From Geodermatophilus sp. DSM 44513 (lineage in GTDB: Bacteria > Actinomycetota > Actinomycetes > Mycobacteriales > Geodermatophilaceae): a stretch of 64,000 nt of DNA. A model generated the notes under the pieces. It saw only the letters and a program-made list of their open reading frames with translations. It was not told the DNA's origin and did no database searches. The position numbers and the translations under genes are program-made. The stretch lies in NCBI RefSeq assembly GCF_032460525.1, contig NZ_CP135963.1, positions 3,844,001-3,908,000 on the forward strand, written 5' to 3'. Each line of letters starts with the position of its first letter. Position 1 is the stretch's first letter. Below are positions 28,985-39,287 of this stretch, one piece after another.

Positions 28985-29432
28985 GGCGGCCCTCCCACTT
29001 GGTGCTCAGCACGACCGTCGTCCGCGTGCGGGCGACGCCTCTCACCCGGTTCAACGCACTGATGGCCGCCTCCAGTGCCGGGATGTCGGTCACGCGCACC
29101 TTCAGCAGGTAGCCCTCGCTGCCGGCCACGCGCCAGCAGTCCTCGACCTCGGGCATCGCGGCGAACGCCTCCACCAGACCGTGGTCGTCGACCGAGTCGC
29201 TCTCGATGACGCCCACCAGGGCGGTGACGCCCAGCCCCACGGACGCCGGGTCGACCTGCGCCCGGTAGCCGGTGATGACGCCGGCCGCCTCCAGCTTGCC
29301 CACCCGCTCGTGCACCGCCGGCGACGAGAGGCCCACCCGCCGGGCGAGCTCGGCGTAGCTCGCCCGGCCGTTGGCACGCAGCAGGTCGATCAGCTGCCGG
29401 TCGACGGCGTCGATGGCCGATCCCTCCTCCAC
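28968..29432 (-). CDS. Lrp/AsnC family transcriptional regulator
   Basis: 154 residues from the GTG at 29432. The winged HTH is IDAVDRQLIDLLRANGRAS through LSSPAVHERVGKLE, and the C-terminal RAM/effector domain ends in RTRTTVVLSTKWEG. Start choice is uncertain: family members usually begin at the equivalent of IDAVDRQ, where the codon here is ATC. A strong GGAGGAGGG lies 8 bases before that ATC. A GACAAT box lies about 25 bases upstream of the GTG. The target amino acid is not predictable; it is divergent from a small membrane protein gene. Confidence 0.88.
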   Translation of the reverse strand: MEEGSAIDAVDRQLIDLLRANGRASYAELARRVGLSSPAVHERVGKLEAAGVITGYRAQVDPASVGLGVTALVGVIESDSVDDHGLVEAFAAMPEVEDCWRVAGSEGYLLKVRVTDIPALEAAISALNRVRGVARTRTTVVLSTKWEGRHGGEG

Positions 29433-29518
29433 TGCGGCGGCGCTGGGGCAGGCCGCGATTGTCCCCCGCGCACGTACTGTGGGGACAGTCGACTCGAACG
29501 ACGAGGGGGTGGGCCGCC

Positions 29519-29725
29519 GTGGCCTTCGTGCTGGTGTTGATCGTGGCGGTCGCCGTCGTGGTGCTGGTGCTGCGCGCAGCCGAGCGGAGCGGCGCCAGGG
29601 GCGCCGGCGCACCCCGCCCCCGCCCGCCGCAGCGAGCGGTGCGCCCGGTGGCCCCGGACGACGACCCGGAGTTCCTGCGCGAGCTCGAGCGCCGCACCCG
29701 GCGCGACGACGGCTCCCCCGCCTAG
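29519..29725 (+). CDS. Small single-helix membrane protein
   Basis: 68 residues from the GTG at 29519. One N-terminal hydrophobic segment (AFVLVLIVAVAVVVLVLRAA) is followed by an Arg/Pro-rich region and an acidic/basic end, DPEFLRELERRTRRDD. It looks like a bitopic membrane protein with a cytoplasmic tail. GAGGGGG lies upstream, but the spacing of about 12 is long. Not assigned to a family. It is followed directly by a strong hairpin. Confidence 0.6.
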   Translation: MAFVLVLIVAVAVVVLVLRAAERSGARGAGAPRPRPPQRAVRPVAPDDDPEFLRELERRTRRDDGSPA

Positions 29726-29727
29726 CT

Positions 29728-29800
29728 CTCTGGACGGGACCGCGGCCCCGTCCAGAGGCTCACCGTGAGCTCGCGAACGGTGAGGAGGACGGGGTCCTCC
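29728..29800. terminator. Three consecutive hairpins between convergent genes
   Basis: Three inverted repeats follow each other. The first has 11-bp arms at 29728-29738 and 29747-29757 (CTCTGGACGGG). The second has 8-bp arms at 29759-29766 and 29777-29784 (CTCACCGT). The third has 7-bp arms at 29784-29790 and 29794-29800 (GGAGGAC). They fill the whole space between the two convergent small genes. A bidirectional terminator is the simplest reading. Confidence 0.7.
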
Positions 29801-29801
29801 T

Positions 29802-30032
29802 TCAGGCGGCCGCGGAGCGTCCGCGCTGCGGTCGGCCGGCGTCCCGGTCGGCCTCGGTCGTGTCGCCGGGCCAGCCCAGGCCCTCGTGCGTCGTCGACGT
29901 CCCCGGCCAGCCCAGGCCGCTGCCGTCGTCCCCGGCGCGCCGCCCGGAGGGTGCGTCGGGTGCCCGCTGGGCGAGGGCGGCGGCGACCACCGGGTCCACC
30001 GCGGCCCCCTCGGGAGCGGAGTGCCTACCCAC
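29802..30032 (-). CDS. Short hypothetical protein with a duplicated GLGWPG motif
   Basis: 76 residues from a GTG with GGAGGGGG 8 bases upstream. It begins VGRHSAPEGAAVDPVVAAAL and contains two copies of a short unit, GLGWPGTSTTHE and GLGWPGDTTEAD. It is hydrophilic and probably disordered, with no membrane segment. I recognise the GRHSAP opening as common in small actinobacterial proteins but know no function. It lies 122 bases downstream of ccsB on the same strand; that gap shows only GC-rich hairpin potential. Confidence 0.55.
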   Translation of the reverse strand: MGRHSAPEGAAVDPVVAAALAQRAPDAPSGRRAGDDGSGLGWPGTSTTHEGLGWPGDTTEADRDAGRPQRGRSAAA

Positions 30033-30154
30033 GCGGTGTCCCCCTCCGGCGCGACATGCGTACATGGGAGCACGGACCCGCCGCGCGGAGCGGCGACCGA
30101 CACGCCGCGGGCCCGGGGCCGTGCTGCACGGGCCCGTGACGCGAGGTCCTCCCG

Positions 30155-31084
30155 CTACTCGAGCCCGCCGTAGCTGTGCAGGCCGGTCGAGACCATGTTC
30201 ACGTACAGCAGGTTGAACACCATGACGCCCAGGCCGACGACGTTGACCCAGGCCGCGGGGCGACCCCGCCAGCCGGCGGTCGTCCGGGCGTGCAGGTACC
30301 CGGCGTAGACGACCCACGCGATGAACGCCCAGGTCTCCTTGGGGTCCCAGCCCCAGTAGCGGCCCCACGCGCTCTCCGCCCAGACGGCGCCGGCGATGAC
30401 GGCGAAGGTCCAGACGGGGAAGCCGAAGACGGCGGTGCGGTGGGCGACCCGGTCGAGGGTGACCGCGCTCGGCAGCCGGGACAGCACCGACCTGTCGGCC
30501 TCCGCGCCACGGGCGTCGGTGCGCAGCTTGAGCAGGTACAGCACGCTGGCGATGCCGCTGACGAAGAAGACGCCGAAGCCCAGGATGGCCGTGGACACGT
30601 GGACGGCCAGCCAGCTGGAGCGCAGCGCGGCGACCAGCGGCCCGGTCTCGGTGTAGAGGAACAGGCCGGTGGCGACCAGCGCGAGCACGACCGGCGCGAG
30701 CACGAAGGCGCCGATGTCGCGGACCACCGGGACGCGGACGGCGAGCACCAGGTAGGCCACCACGCCGACCAGGACGACGGCCGTGGCGAACTCGTACATG
30801 TTGCCCCAGGGCAACCGGTCGGCGGCCATCCCGCGGGTGAGGAGCACCCCGGTGTGCACGACCGCGCCCAGGACGGTGAACGCCAGGCCGACCACGCCCC
30901 AGCGGTCGGTGCGCGCCGGCGCGGCCGGGGCCTCGGCGACCCCGCCGGCCGCGACCAGCTCGCGCACCGGGCGCCGGCCGAACGCCAGCTGCGCGGAGAA
31001 CGCGACGACGGCGACCGAGTAGAGCGCGACGGCGACGGAGAACAGCGTGTCCGACAGCTGCGCCAGCGACGGGTCAACGGTCAC
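30155..31084 (-). CDS. ccsB: Cytochrome c biogenesis protein CcsB (CcsA/ResC type)
   Basis: Heme-handling membrane subunit of System II cytochrome c maturation, 309 residues with about eight helices. The tryptophan-rich WWD signature is WGRYWGWDPKETWAFIAW, and flanking histidines occur in GAVVHTGVLL, WLAVHVSTAI and LHARTT. It works with ResB to export heme and ligate it to apocytochromes outside the membrane. It overlaps resB by 11 bases and ends the resA-ccdA-resB-ccsB set. Confidence 0.95.
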   Translation of the reverse strand: MTVDPSLAQLSDTLFSVAVALYSVAVVAFSAQLAFGRRPVRELVAAGGVAEAPAAPARTDRWGVVGLAFTVLGAVVHTGVLLTRGMAADRLPWGNMYEFATAVVLVGVVAYLVLAVRVPVVRDIGAFVLAPVVLALVATGLFLYTETGPLVAALRSSWLAVHVSTAILGFGVFFVSGIASVLYLLKLRTDARGAEADRSVLSRLPSAVTLDRVAHRTAVFGFPVWTFAVIAGAVWAESAWGRYWGWDPKETWAFIAWVVYAGYLHARTTAGWRGRPAAWVNVVGLGVMVFNLLYVNMVSTGLHSYGGLE

Positions 31085-32720
31085 GCGGGGGGACCTCCGG
31101 TTCTGCGTTCGGCCCGCCGGGAGACGCCGGCGGAGGGGTCGGGGAGCGCTCGTCGAGCGCGGCCCGCAGCCGGTCGGTCCACTCGGCGAACGAGGTGGCG
31201 CTCTCGCCGCCCCCGCGGGTGAGCGAGCCGACCGACAGCACGGTACCCCCGCCCGGTGCCGGGGTGGCGCGGGCGAAGAACCGCTCCCGGCGGACCAGGA
31301 GCAGGGCGAGCAGGCCGGCCAGCAGGGCGATGGAGGAGCCGAGCACCCACACCTGCCCGGGGTCGTGGGAGAGCTGCAGCGCGGCGAACTGGTCGACGCC
31401 GGTGAAGGTGACCGCCGTCCCGTCGGGCAGGGTGAGCGTCTCCCCGACCGACAGGTTCGCCCCGCCCACCTCGGTCAGCCGGCCGCGCTCGATCTGGCTG
31501 CGGTCCAGGGAGTACACCGACTGCGGCAGGCCGGAGTCCAGGCCGAGGTAGCCCTCGAAGGCCCGGATCGCCACCTGCGGGTTGAGCGGCTGCGGGTCGA
31601 TGGAGGTCAGCAGGCCGCCCTGCACCAGCCCGGTGGGGGCGAAGAAGCCCTCCAGCGCCAGCTGGTCCTCCGCCCCCGCGCCCAGGTCCGGCAGCTTCAG
31701 CGCACCCTCGCTGGACATCGTCGTCTGGTCGGTGGGCAGGAAGGGGGCGGAGACGTCGGTGAACGCCGTCCCGTCGGGGAGGGTGACGGTGAACCGCGGC
31801 GCGTAGCCGTGCCCGGTGACGTACACCCGGTCGCCGTCCAGGCGCAGCGGGTCGTTGACGCCGATCGTGGTCGGCACGCCCTCCTCGTCGGGCCCGCCGT
31901 AGGTGATGTCGGCGGTGAAGGTGGCCGCGGTGAGGTCCTCCTCGTAGGTGGCCTCGAAGTCGACGAGGTCGACGCACAGCGGGGTGAGGTCCGAGCTGTC
32001 GACCAGCGCCCCGGAGGAGTGGGTGTCGTACTGCTGGAAGGCGTTGCAGAAGCCGCGGCCCTCGGTGACCAGGATGCTGCCCTCGTAACCCCACAGCTTG
32101 CCGCCGGCCAGGCCGAGCAGCAGCGCCAGCAGCGACAGGTGGAACAGGATGTTGCCGGTCTCCTTGAGCCGGCCCCGCTCCGCGGACAGCTCGGGCCCCG
32201 CCGCCCCGGTGCGCCGGACGACGCGGTAGCGGCGCACCCGCAGCTCCTCCTCGACCACGTCGAGGGCCGCCGGACCGGGCAGCGGGGTGGCCAGCTCGTC
32301 GGAGTCGGGCAGCCGGTGCAGCCGGCGGGGCGCGGGCGGCGGGGCGGCCCGCAGCGCCCGCACGTGCTCGGCCAGGCGGGGGACGACGCAGCCGACGAGG
32401 GAGACGAACAGCAGCAGGTAGACGGCGGCGAACCAGGGCGAGCCGAAGACGTCGAAGGCCCAGAGCCGGTCGAGCACCGGCGCCAGCGTCGGGTGGTCGG
32501 CGTAGTACTGCCGGACGGCGTTCTGGCTGAGCGAGCGCTGCGGCAGCAGCGACCCGGGGATCGCGGCCAGCGCGAGCAGGAACAGCAGGACGATCGCCGT
32601 CCGCATGGCGGTCAGCCGGCGCCACCAGCGCAGCCACAGGCCCCGGGCGCGGGCGGCGGCGGACGGCCGGGCCGGGGGCTGCGGCGCGGCGGGCGGCCGC
32701 GGCGGGGCGGTGGTCGTCAC
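31074..32720 (-). CDS. resB: Cytochrome c biogenesis protein ResB
   Basis: Partner of CcsB in heme ligation, 548 residues. Three N-terminal helices (about 40-60, 90-115 and 190-210) are followed by a large extracytoplasmic domain of about 220 residues and a fourth helix near residue 465 (GSSIALLAGLLALLLVRRER). Family features include AIPGSLLPQRSLSQ and GRLKETGNILFHLSLLALL, with the conserved histidine. The GTG start overlaps the ccdA stop by four bases. Tails at both ends are Pro-rich. Confidence 0.93.
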   Translation of the reverse strand: MTTTAPPRPPAAPQPPARPSAAARARGLWLRWWRRLTAMRTAIVLLFLLALAAIPGSLLPQRSLSQNAVRQYYADHPTLAPVLDRLWAFDVFGSPWFAAVYLLLFVSLVGCVVPRLAEHVRALRAAPPPAPRRLHRLPDSDELATPLPGPAALDVVEEELRVRRYRVVRRTGAAGPELSAERGRLKETGNILFHLSLLALLLGLAGGKLWGYEGSILVTEGRGFCNAFQQYDTHSSGALVDSSDLTPLCVDLVDFEATYEEDLTAATFTADITYGGPDEEGVPTTIGVNDPLRLDGDRVYVTGHGYAPRFTVTLPDGTAFTDVSAPFLPTDQTTMSSEGALKLPDLGAGAEDQLALEGFFAPTGLVQGGLLTSIDPQPLNPQVAIRAFEGYLGLDSGLPQSVYSLDRSQIERGRLTEVGGANLSVGETLTLPDGTAVTFTGVDQFAALQLSHDPGQVWVLGSSIALLAGLLALLLVRRERFFARATPAPGGGTVLSVGSLTRGGGESATSFAEWTDRLRAALDERSPTPPPASPGGPNAEPEVPPRDR

Positions 32721-33529
32721 AGCGAGGTCTCCGCGAGGCCGCTGGCGGCCAGCCAGCCCTGCAGCCAGCGCATCATCTCGGTCCACGCGCCGGTGACCAG
32801 CAGCAGCCCGACGACGACGAGGACGACGCCACCGACACGGGTGACCGCCTGCGCGTGCCGGCGCAGGAACGACGTGGCGCCCATCGCCCAGCGGGCACCG
32901 AGCGCGACGAGCACGAACGGCACGCCCAGGCCCAGGCAGTAGGCCAGGGCCAGCAGCGCGCCCCGCCCGGCCGTCGCCTCGGTGTAGGCCAGCGAGTACA
33001 CCGCGGCCAGCGTCGGACCCAGGCACGGCGTCCAGCCCAGGCCGAAGACCACGCCGAGCAGCGGTGCCCCGGCCAGCCCGGCGGCCGGCCGCACCGACAG
33101 CCGCGCGGTGCGCTGCAGCAGCGGCACCCGGCCCAGGAAGGCCAGGCCGACGACGACCACCACCACGCCCATGACCCGGGTGATGACCTCGCTGTGCTGC
33201 AGCAGCAGCCGGCCCAGGCCGCCGAACGCGGTGCCGACGGTGACGAAGACGGCGGTGAAGCCGAGCACGAACAGCACCGCGCCGGCCACCATCCGCCCGC
33301 GGGTCGAGCGCTCGTCGACGCGCACGGCCGTCGCCGTGCCCCCGCCGGTCGGGGCGGGCGCGGCGGCCCGCGCACCGGTGCCGACCAGCCCGGTGACGTA
33401 GGACAGGTAGCCGGGCACCAGCGGCAGCACGCACGGGGAGGCGAAGCTGACCAGTCCGACCAGCGCGGCGACCGCGGCGGCGACGAGCAGCGGGCCGTCG
33501 GTGACCAGGCCGCTCAGGGTCTCCCCCAT
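32717..33529 (-). CDS. ccdA: Cytochrome c biogenesis protein CcdA (thiol-disulfide carrier)
   Basis: Polytopic membrane protein of the DsbD/CcdA family, 270 residues with six to seven helices. It moves reducing power from cytoplasmic thioredoxin to the extracytoplasmic ResA. The two redox cysteines lie in FASPCVLPLVPGYLSY and FGLGWTPCLGPTLAAV. A polar loop of about 25 residues follows the first helix pair. It overlaps resA by one base and resB by four. Confidence 0.95.
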   Translation of the reverse strand: MGETLSGLVTDGPLLVAAAVAALVGLVSFASPCVLPLVPGYLSYVTGLVGTGARAAAPAPTGGGTATAVRVDERSTRGRMVAGAVLFVLGFTAVFVTVGTAFGGLGRLLLQHSEVITRVMGVVVVVVGLAFLGRVPLLQRTARLSVRPAAGLAGAPLLGVVFGLGWTPCLGPTLAAVYSLAYTEATAGRGALLALAYCLGLGVPFVLVALGARWAMGATSFLRRHAQAVTRVGGVVLVVVGLLLVTGAWTEMMRWLQGWLAASGLAETSL

Positions 33530-34110
33530 CAGCCCGCCTCGCCCTCGGCGGTCAGCAGGTCCAGCACCGCGCGCAGGTCCTCCTGCTGCACGGCGCCGGT
33601 GTAGACGGCGGCCACCCGGCCCTGCGCGTCGAGCACGACGGTGGACGGGATGGCATTGGCCGGGTAGTCGCGGAACGCCAGGGCCACCTCCCCCCGCGGG
33701 TCGTACAGCGAGGGGAACTCGATGCCGAAGCTGTCCTCGAACGCGCGGGCCAGCTGGTCGGTGTCCTTGACGTTGACGCCCAGGAACTGCACGCCACGGT
33801 CACGCACCTCGGCGTAGACCTCCTGGAACTCCGGGGACTCCACCCGGCAGGGCGCGCACCACGAGCCCCAGAAGTTCAGGACCGCGATGCCGCCGTCGAG
33901 CTCGGTGGAGTCGAACGGGGCGCCGTCGAGCGTCTCGCCGCTGAACTCCGGCGCCGCGGCGCGCTCCGCGAGCGGGATCACCTCGCCGGACGGCGTGCCC
34001 TGGACGAAGCGGAACTCCCCCCCGTTGGCCACGTCGACCGCGCCGTCCCCGGAGGTGCAGCCGGTGAGCAGCAGCGCACCGGCCAGCGCGCCGAGCAGGA
34101 CCCGTCTCAT
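33529..34110 (-). CDS. resA: Thioredoxin-like lipoprotein ResA/TlpA
   Basis: Extracytoplasmic thioredoxin that reduces apocytochrome c cysteines before heme attachment. It is 193 residues with a lipoprotein signal MRRVLLGALAGALLLTGC, lipobox LTGC, so anchored to the outer face of the membrane. The active site is NFWGSWCAPCRVES and the cis-proline is in NAIPSTVVLD. It is translationally linked to the phosphatase gene before it and to ccdA after it. Confidence 0.93.
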   Translation of the reverse strand: MRRVLLGALAGALLLTGCTSGDGAVDVANGGEFRFVQGTPSGEVIPLAERAAAPEFSGETLDGAPFDSTELDGGIAVLNFWGSWCAPCRVESPEFQEVYAEVRDRGVQFLGVNVKDTDQLARAFEDSFGIEFPSLYDPRGEVALAFRDYPANAIPSTVVLDAQGRVAAVYTGAVQQEDLRAVLDLLTAEGEAG

Positions 34111-34756
34111 GCGCCGGGCACCTGGTCGGGCGGTGTGGCGCCGGCGGGCTCCGCGTAGGTGATGCCGGTGACCCGGTCGCCGTCGTAGGTGACCGAGGTG
34201 ACGCTGGCCAGGCCGCACTGGCGGCGGCGCGGGTCGTGCGCGTACCGGCGTCCCTCCAGGTGCAGCCGCAGCGTCCAGATGGGCAGCTGGTGGCTGACGC
34301 ACACCGCGGCGGCCCCGCGGGCGGCGTCGCGGGCGGCCTCGACCGCGGCGAGCATCCGGGTGGCGATCTCGACGTAGGGCTCGCCCCAGGACGGGCGCAC
34401 CGGGTTGCGCAGCTTCCACCAGTGCTGGGGGGAGCGCAGCACGCGGTCGCCGACCCCGACGCGCAGCCCCTCGAAGGCGTTGCCCGCCTCCAGCAGCCGC
34501 TCGTCGACCTCCACGGGCAGGTCCAGCTTGGTGGCGATCGGCGCGGCGGTCCGCCGGGCCCGCTCCAGCGGGCTGGACACCAGGTGCGTCACGGGTGGGC
34601 GGGCGGAGAGCCAGTCGGCGGCCGCGACGGCCATCGCCTCGCCGGTCTCCGACAGCCGGTAGCCGGGCAGCCGGCCGTAGAGCACCTTCTCCGGGTTGTG
34701 CACCTCGCCGTGGCGCAGCAGGTGGACGACGGTGGTCTCCCCGGTCGCGGCGGCCA

Positions 34757-34757
<1 letters not shown>
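34107..34757 (-). CDS. Histidine phosphatase (phosphoglycerate mutase-like) family protein
   Basis: 216 residues. The RHG motif is VVHLLRHGEVHNPEKVLYGR, the second catalytic region SSPLERARRTAAPIA, and the second histidine is in AAVCVSHQLPIW. It sits between hemL and resA with a one-base (TGATG) and a four-base overlap. The same gene order occurs in mycobacteria. The substrate is not evident; unlike the gpmA at 62155 it lacks the mutase-specific insert, so a phosphatase role is more likely. Confidence 0.88.
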
Positions 34758-36138
<1,381 letters not shown>

Positions 36139-36142
<4 letters not shown>

Positions 36143-36624
36143 GACCCCAGTGTCCCCCTCCGGCCGGCCGGCCCGTCGGTGGTGTGCGGCACTCCGGCGA
36201 GCAGCGCCCGGGCGAGCGCGGCGGGGTCGCGGGTGGGCACCAGCACGGTGCGCCCGTCGGTCAGCCGCAGCGGCAGGGCCGCCCGGCCCCGCGGCAGCGA
36301 CGACGCCCCGCCGAGCAGCGGGGCGCCGGCGTCCACCCCCGCCGTCCCCTCGGTGACCGCGCGCAGGTGGGCGGCGTCGACGTGCGCCAGCGGCACCCGC
36401 TCCCGGCCGACGGTGAGTGCCTCGCCGTCCACCCGCACCGTCCTCGTCCGCCGGGCCAGGAGGACGTGGCCGACGGTCAGGACGAGGAGGCCCTGGGAGA
36501 TCCCCAGCGCCGTGGACGGAGCCGTCGACCCGGGCAGCAGGAGACCCAGGGTGACGGCCAGCCCGCAGAGTCCGGCGACCAGCCACAGCGGTCGCCAGGA
36601 GGCCCCCGGCTCGACGTGGGTCAC
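36139..36624 (-). CDS. Small membrane protein between hemB and hemL
   Basis: 161 residues. Two hydrophobic segments (about 11-31 and 37-57) are followed by a soluble domain of about 100 residues with alternating strands ([36 protein letters not shown]) suggestive of a small beta fold, possibly PH-like. It overlaps both hemB and hemL by four bases, so it is expressed with heme synthesis. Small membrane proteins occur after hemB in related actinobacteria. No specific function can be assigned. Confidence 0.75.
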
Positions 36625-37619
36625 CGCAGCCAGCGGGCGGCCTCCACCGCCCAGTAGGTCAGCACGGTGCCGGCCCCGGCGCGGCGGATGGCGGTGAGCG
36701 TCTCCAGGACGGCCCGCCGCCGGTCGATCCAGCCCTGGGCGGCGGCCGCCTCGACCATCGCGTACTCGCCGCTGACCTGGTAGGCGCTGACCGGGACGTC
36801 GACGGCGTCGGCGACCCGGGCCACGACGTCCAGGTAGGGCAGCGCGGGCTTGACCATGACCGCGTCGGCGCCCTCGGCGAGGTCCTGCGCCACCTCGCGC
36901 AGCGCCTCGTCGAGGTTGGGCGGGTCCATCTGGTAGGTCGAGCGGTCGCCGAACTGCGGTGCGCCCTCGGCCGCCTCGCGGAACGGCCCGTAGAACCCCG
37001 AGGCGTACTTGGCGGCGTAGGCCAGGATCGGCGTCTCGGTGAACGCCGCGCCGTCCAGCGCCCGCCGGATGGCCGCGACCTGGCCGTCCATCATCCCGCT
37101 GGGGGCGATGACGTGCGCCCCGGCCCGGGCCTGGGCGATCGCCACGGCGGCGTAGCGGTCCAGCGTCGGGTCGTTGTCGACGACGCCGGCGGGGGTGACC
37201 AGCCCGCAGTGCCCGTGGTCGGTGTACTCGCACAGGCACAGGTCGGCCATCAGCACCAGCTCGTCGCCGAGGTCGGCGCGCAGCTGGCGCAGGGCGGCGT
37301 TGACCACGCCGTCGGCGGCGTCGGCCTGCGAGCCCACGGCGTCCTTGTCCGACGGGATGCCGAACAGGACCAGCCCGCCGGTGCCGGCCTCGGCCGCCTC
37401 GTGGGCGGCCTTGCGCAGCGAGTCGGTCGTGTGCTGCACGACGCCGGGCATCGAGCCGATCGGCTGCGGCTCGGTCAGGCCCTCCTTGACGAACACCGGC
37501 AGCACCAGGTCCGCGGGGTGCAGCCGGGTCTGCGCGGTGAGCCGCCGCAGCGCGGGCGTGGACCGCAGCCGGCGCCCGCGCGCGAAGCCGGGCGTGGACC
37601 CGCCCTGCGCCGGACTCAC
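36621..37619 (-). CDS. hemB: Porphobilinogen synthase (5-aminolevulinate dehydratase)
   Basis: Condenses two 5-aminolevulinates to porphobilinogen, 332 residues. The zinc-type cysteine triad is visible in [14 protein letters not shown]. The catalytic lysines are in [14 protein letters not shown] and [13 protein letters not shown]. The GTG start ([11 protein letters not shown]) overlaps the hemD stop by four bases. Confidence 0.96.
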   Translation of the reverse strand: MSPAQGGSTPGFARGRRLRSTPALRRLTAQTRLHPADLVLPVFVKEGLTEPQPIGSMPGVVQHTTDSLRKAAHEAAEAGTGGLVLFGIPSDKDAVGSQADAADGVVNAALRQLRADLGDELVLMADLCLCEYTDHGHCGLVTPAGVVDNDPTLDRYAAVAIAQARAGAHVIAPSGMMDGQVAAIRRALDGAAFTETPILAYAAKYASGFYGPFREAAEGAPQFGDRSTYQMDPPNLDEALREVAQDLAEGADAVMVKPALPYLDVVARVADAVDVPVSAYQVSGEYAMVEAAAAQGWIDRRRAVLETLTAIRRAGAGTVLTYWAVEAARWLR

Positions 37620-39145
37620 TCCCCGGCCTCCGCCCGCCTGGCCTCGGCGAACTCGGCGAGCGCGTCGACCAGCGGGCCGACGGCGGCGGTCTCCGGCTGG
37701 ACGTCGACCCGCAGGCCGAACTCCTGCGCGGTGGCGGCGGTCTGCGGGCCGATCACCGCGACGACGGTCTTGGCGTGCGGCTTGCCGGCGATGCCGACCA
37801 GGTTGCGCACGGTGCTGGAGGAGGTGAAGCACACCGCGTCGAAGCCGCCGCCCTTGATCGCCTCGCGGACCGGCGCGGGCGGCGGGGCGGCCCGGACGGT
37901 GCGGTAGGCGGTGACGTCGTCGATCTCCCAGCCGCGCTCCTTGAGCCCGGCGGCGAGGGTCTCGGTGGCGATGTCGGCGCGGGGCAGCAGCACCCGGTCG
38001 ATCGGGTCCAGCACGTCGTCGTACTCGGGGAAGTCGGCCAGCAGGCCCTCGCTGGACTGCTGCCCGGTGGGCACCAGCTCCGGCACGATGCCGAAGGCCC
38101 GCACCGCGTCGGCGGTGGACTCCCCCACGCAGGCGACCTTGACGCCGGCGAACGCGCGGGCGTCCAGGCCCAGCTCGACGAACTTCTCCCGGACGGCCTT
38201 CACCGCGTTGACCGAGGTGAACACGATCCAGCCGTAGCGGCCGGTGACCAGGCCCTTGACCGCGCGGTCCATCTGCGCGGGGCTGCGCGGGGGCTCGACG
38301 GCGATGGTCGGGACCTCGACCGGGACGGCGCCGTGCGCGCGCAGCCGGTCGCTCATCTCGCCGGCCTGGTCCTTGGTGCGCGGCACCAGCACCCGCCAGC
38401 CGAACAACGGCCGGCTCTCCCACCAGGAGAGCTTCGCCCGCTTGTCGACGGCCGAGCCGACGGTGGCCACGACCGGTCCGGTGACGGCGTCCAGCCCGGC
38501 GGTCTTCTCCGCGACCGCGGCGAGCTTGGCCACCACGCTGCGCTGGCCGGTGCCCGAGCCGCCGGTGGTGACGACGACCGGCGTGCTGCCGGGCAGGCCG
38601 CCCTCGACCAGCCGGGCGGCGGCGTCGGGGAGGTCCTCGGCGGTGCCCTGCAGGACCAGCGGGGCGTCCAGGGCCCGCGCCGCGGCGGCCAGCGCGGGGA
38701 GGTCCGCCTCGCCGCCGCGCAGGTCGGCCGACAGCGAGGTGCTGCCGAGGGCGACGCCGGCGAACGCCGGGACGGCGGTGGAGACCGCCACGCCGGGGAC
38801 CACGTCGAAGCCGACGGAGGTGCGGCCCACGGCCAGCACCTCCTTGACCACGGCGTCGTCGGTGAACGGGTCACCGGCGACCAGCCGCACGACGGTGCCG
38901 CCGGACCGGGCCGCGGCGACGGCGGCCCTGGCGACCTCGGCCGGCTCACCGGTGGCGGGGGTCTGCTCGAGGTCGGGGCGCTCGGCGCGGACGGCGTCGG
39001 TGATCGCCACCGGGACGTCGAGGTCGACGAGGACGGTGTGCGCCCCCGCCAGCGCCGCGGTCGCGCGGGCGGTCAGCATCCCGGGGTCGCCCGGGCCGGC
39101 GCCGACGAAGACGACCGTGCCGGCCGCGCCGTTCTTGCGCGTCAT
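37616..39145 (-). CDS. hemD: Uroporphyrinogen-III synthase fused to a SUMT-like methyltransferase domain
   Basis: 509 residues. The first about 235 residues are a tetrapyrrole methylase-like domain (VVFVGAGPGDPGMLTARA, VRLVAGDPFTDDAVV); the rest is the HemD domain, from FGWRVLVPRTKDQAGEMSDR to CFTSSSTVRNLVGIAG. The methylase half lacks the usual GDPF-x-FGRG continuation, as in the mycobacterial homologue, so its SAM activity is uncertain. The HemD half cyclises hydroxymethylbilane to uroporphyrinogen III. It lies 142 bases after hemC, a gap with GC-rich repeats and no evident gene. Confidence 0.92.
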   Translation of the reverse strand: MTRKNGAAGTVVFVGAGPGDPGMLTARATAALAGAHTVLVDLDVPVAITDAVRAERPDLEQTPATGEPAEVARAAVAAARSGGTVVRLVAGDPFTDDAVVKEVLAVGRTSVGFDVVPGVAVSTAVPAFAGVALGSTSLSADLRGGEADLPALAAAARALDAPLVLQGTAEDLPDAAARLVEGGLPGSTPVVVTTGGSGTGQRSVVAKLAAVAEKTAGLDAVTGPVVATVGSAVDKRAKLSWWESRPLFGWRVLVPRTKDQAGEMSDRLRAHGAVPVEVPTIAVEPPRSPAQMDRAVKGLVTGRYGWIVFTSVNAVKAVREKFVELGLDARAFAGVKVACVGESTADAVRAFGIVPELVPTGQQSSEGLLADFPEYDDVLDPIDRVLLPRADIATETLAAGLKERGWEIDDVTAYRTVRAAPPPAPVREAIKGGGFDAVCFTSSSTVRNLVGIAGKPHAKTVVAVIGPQTAATAQEFGLRVDVQPETAAVGPLVDALAEFAEARRAEAGE

Positions 39146-39287
39146 GTCCTGCTCCTGGTTCCTGCCCGACAGGGCTCTGGTGGCGTGGCCCCGGAGGGCT
39201 CGTGTGCGGGGGTGTGGGGGGCCGGGGCCTGCTGCCCGGCCCGGGGGGTGGGGCTCACCGTGTCGCGGGGCGACCTCGCCGGCTCGG

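Noticed and set aside
30033..30154. Possible terminator hairpin downstream of ccsB
   Set aside because: Only a 5-bp stem (CCGTG/CACGG near 30119-30131) with a bulge could be found, too weak to annotate.
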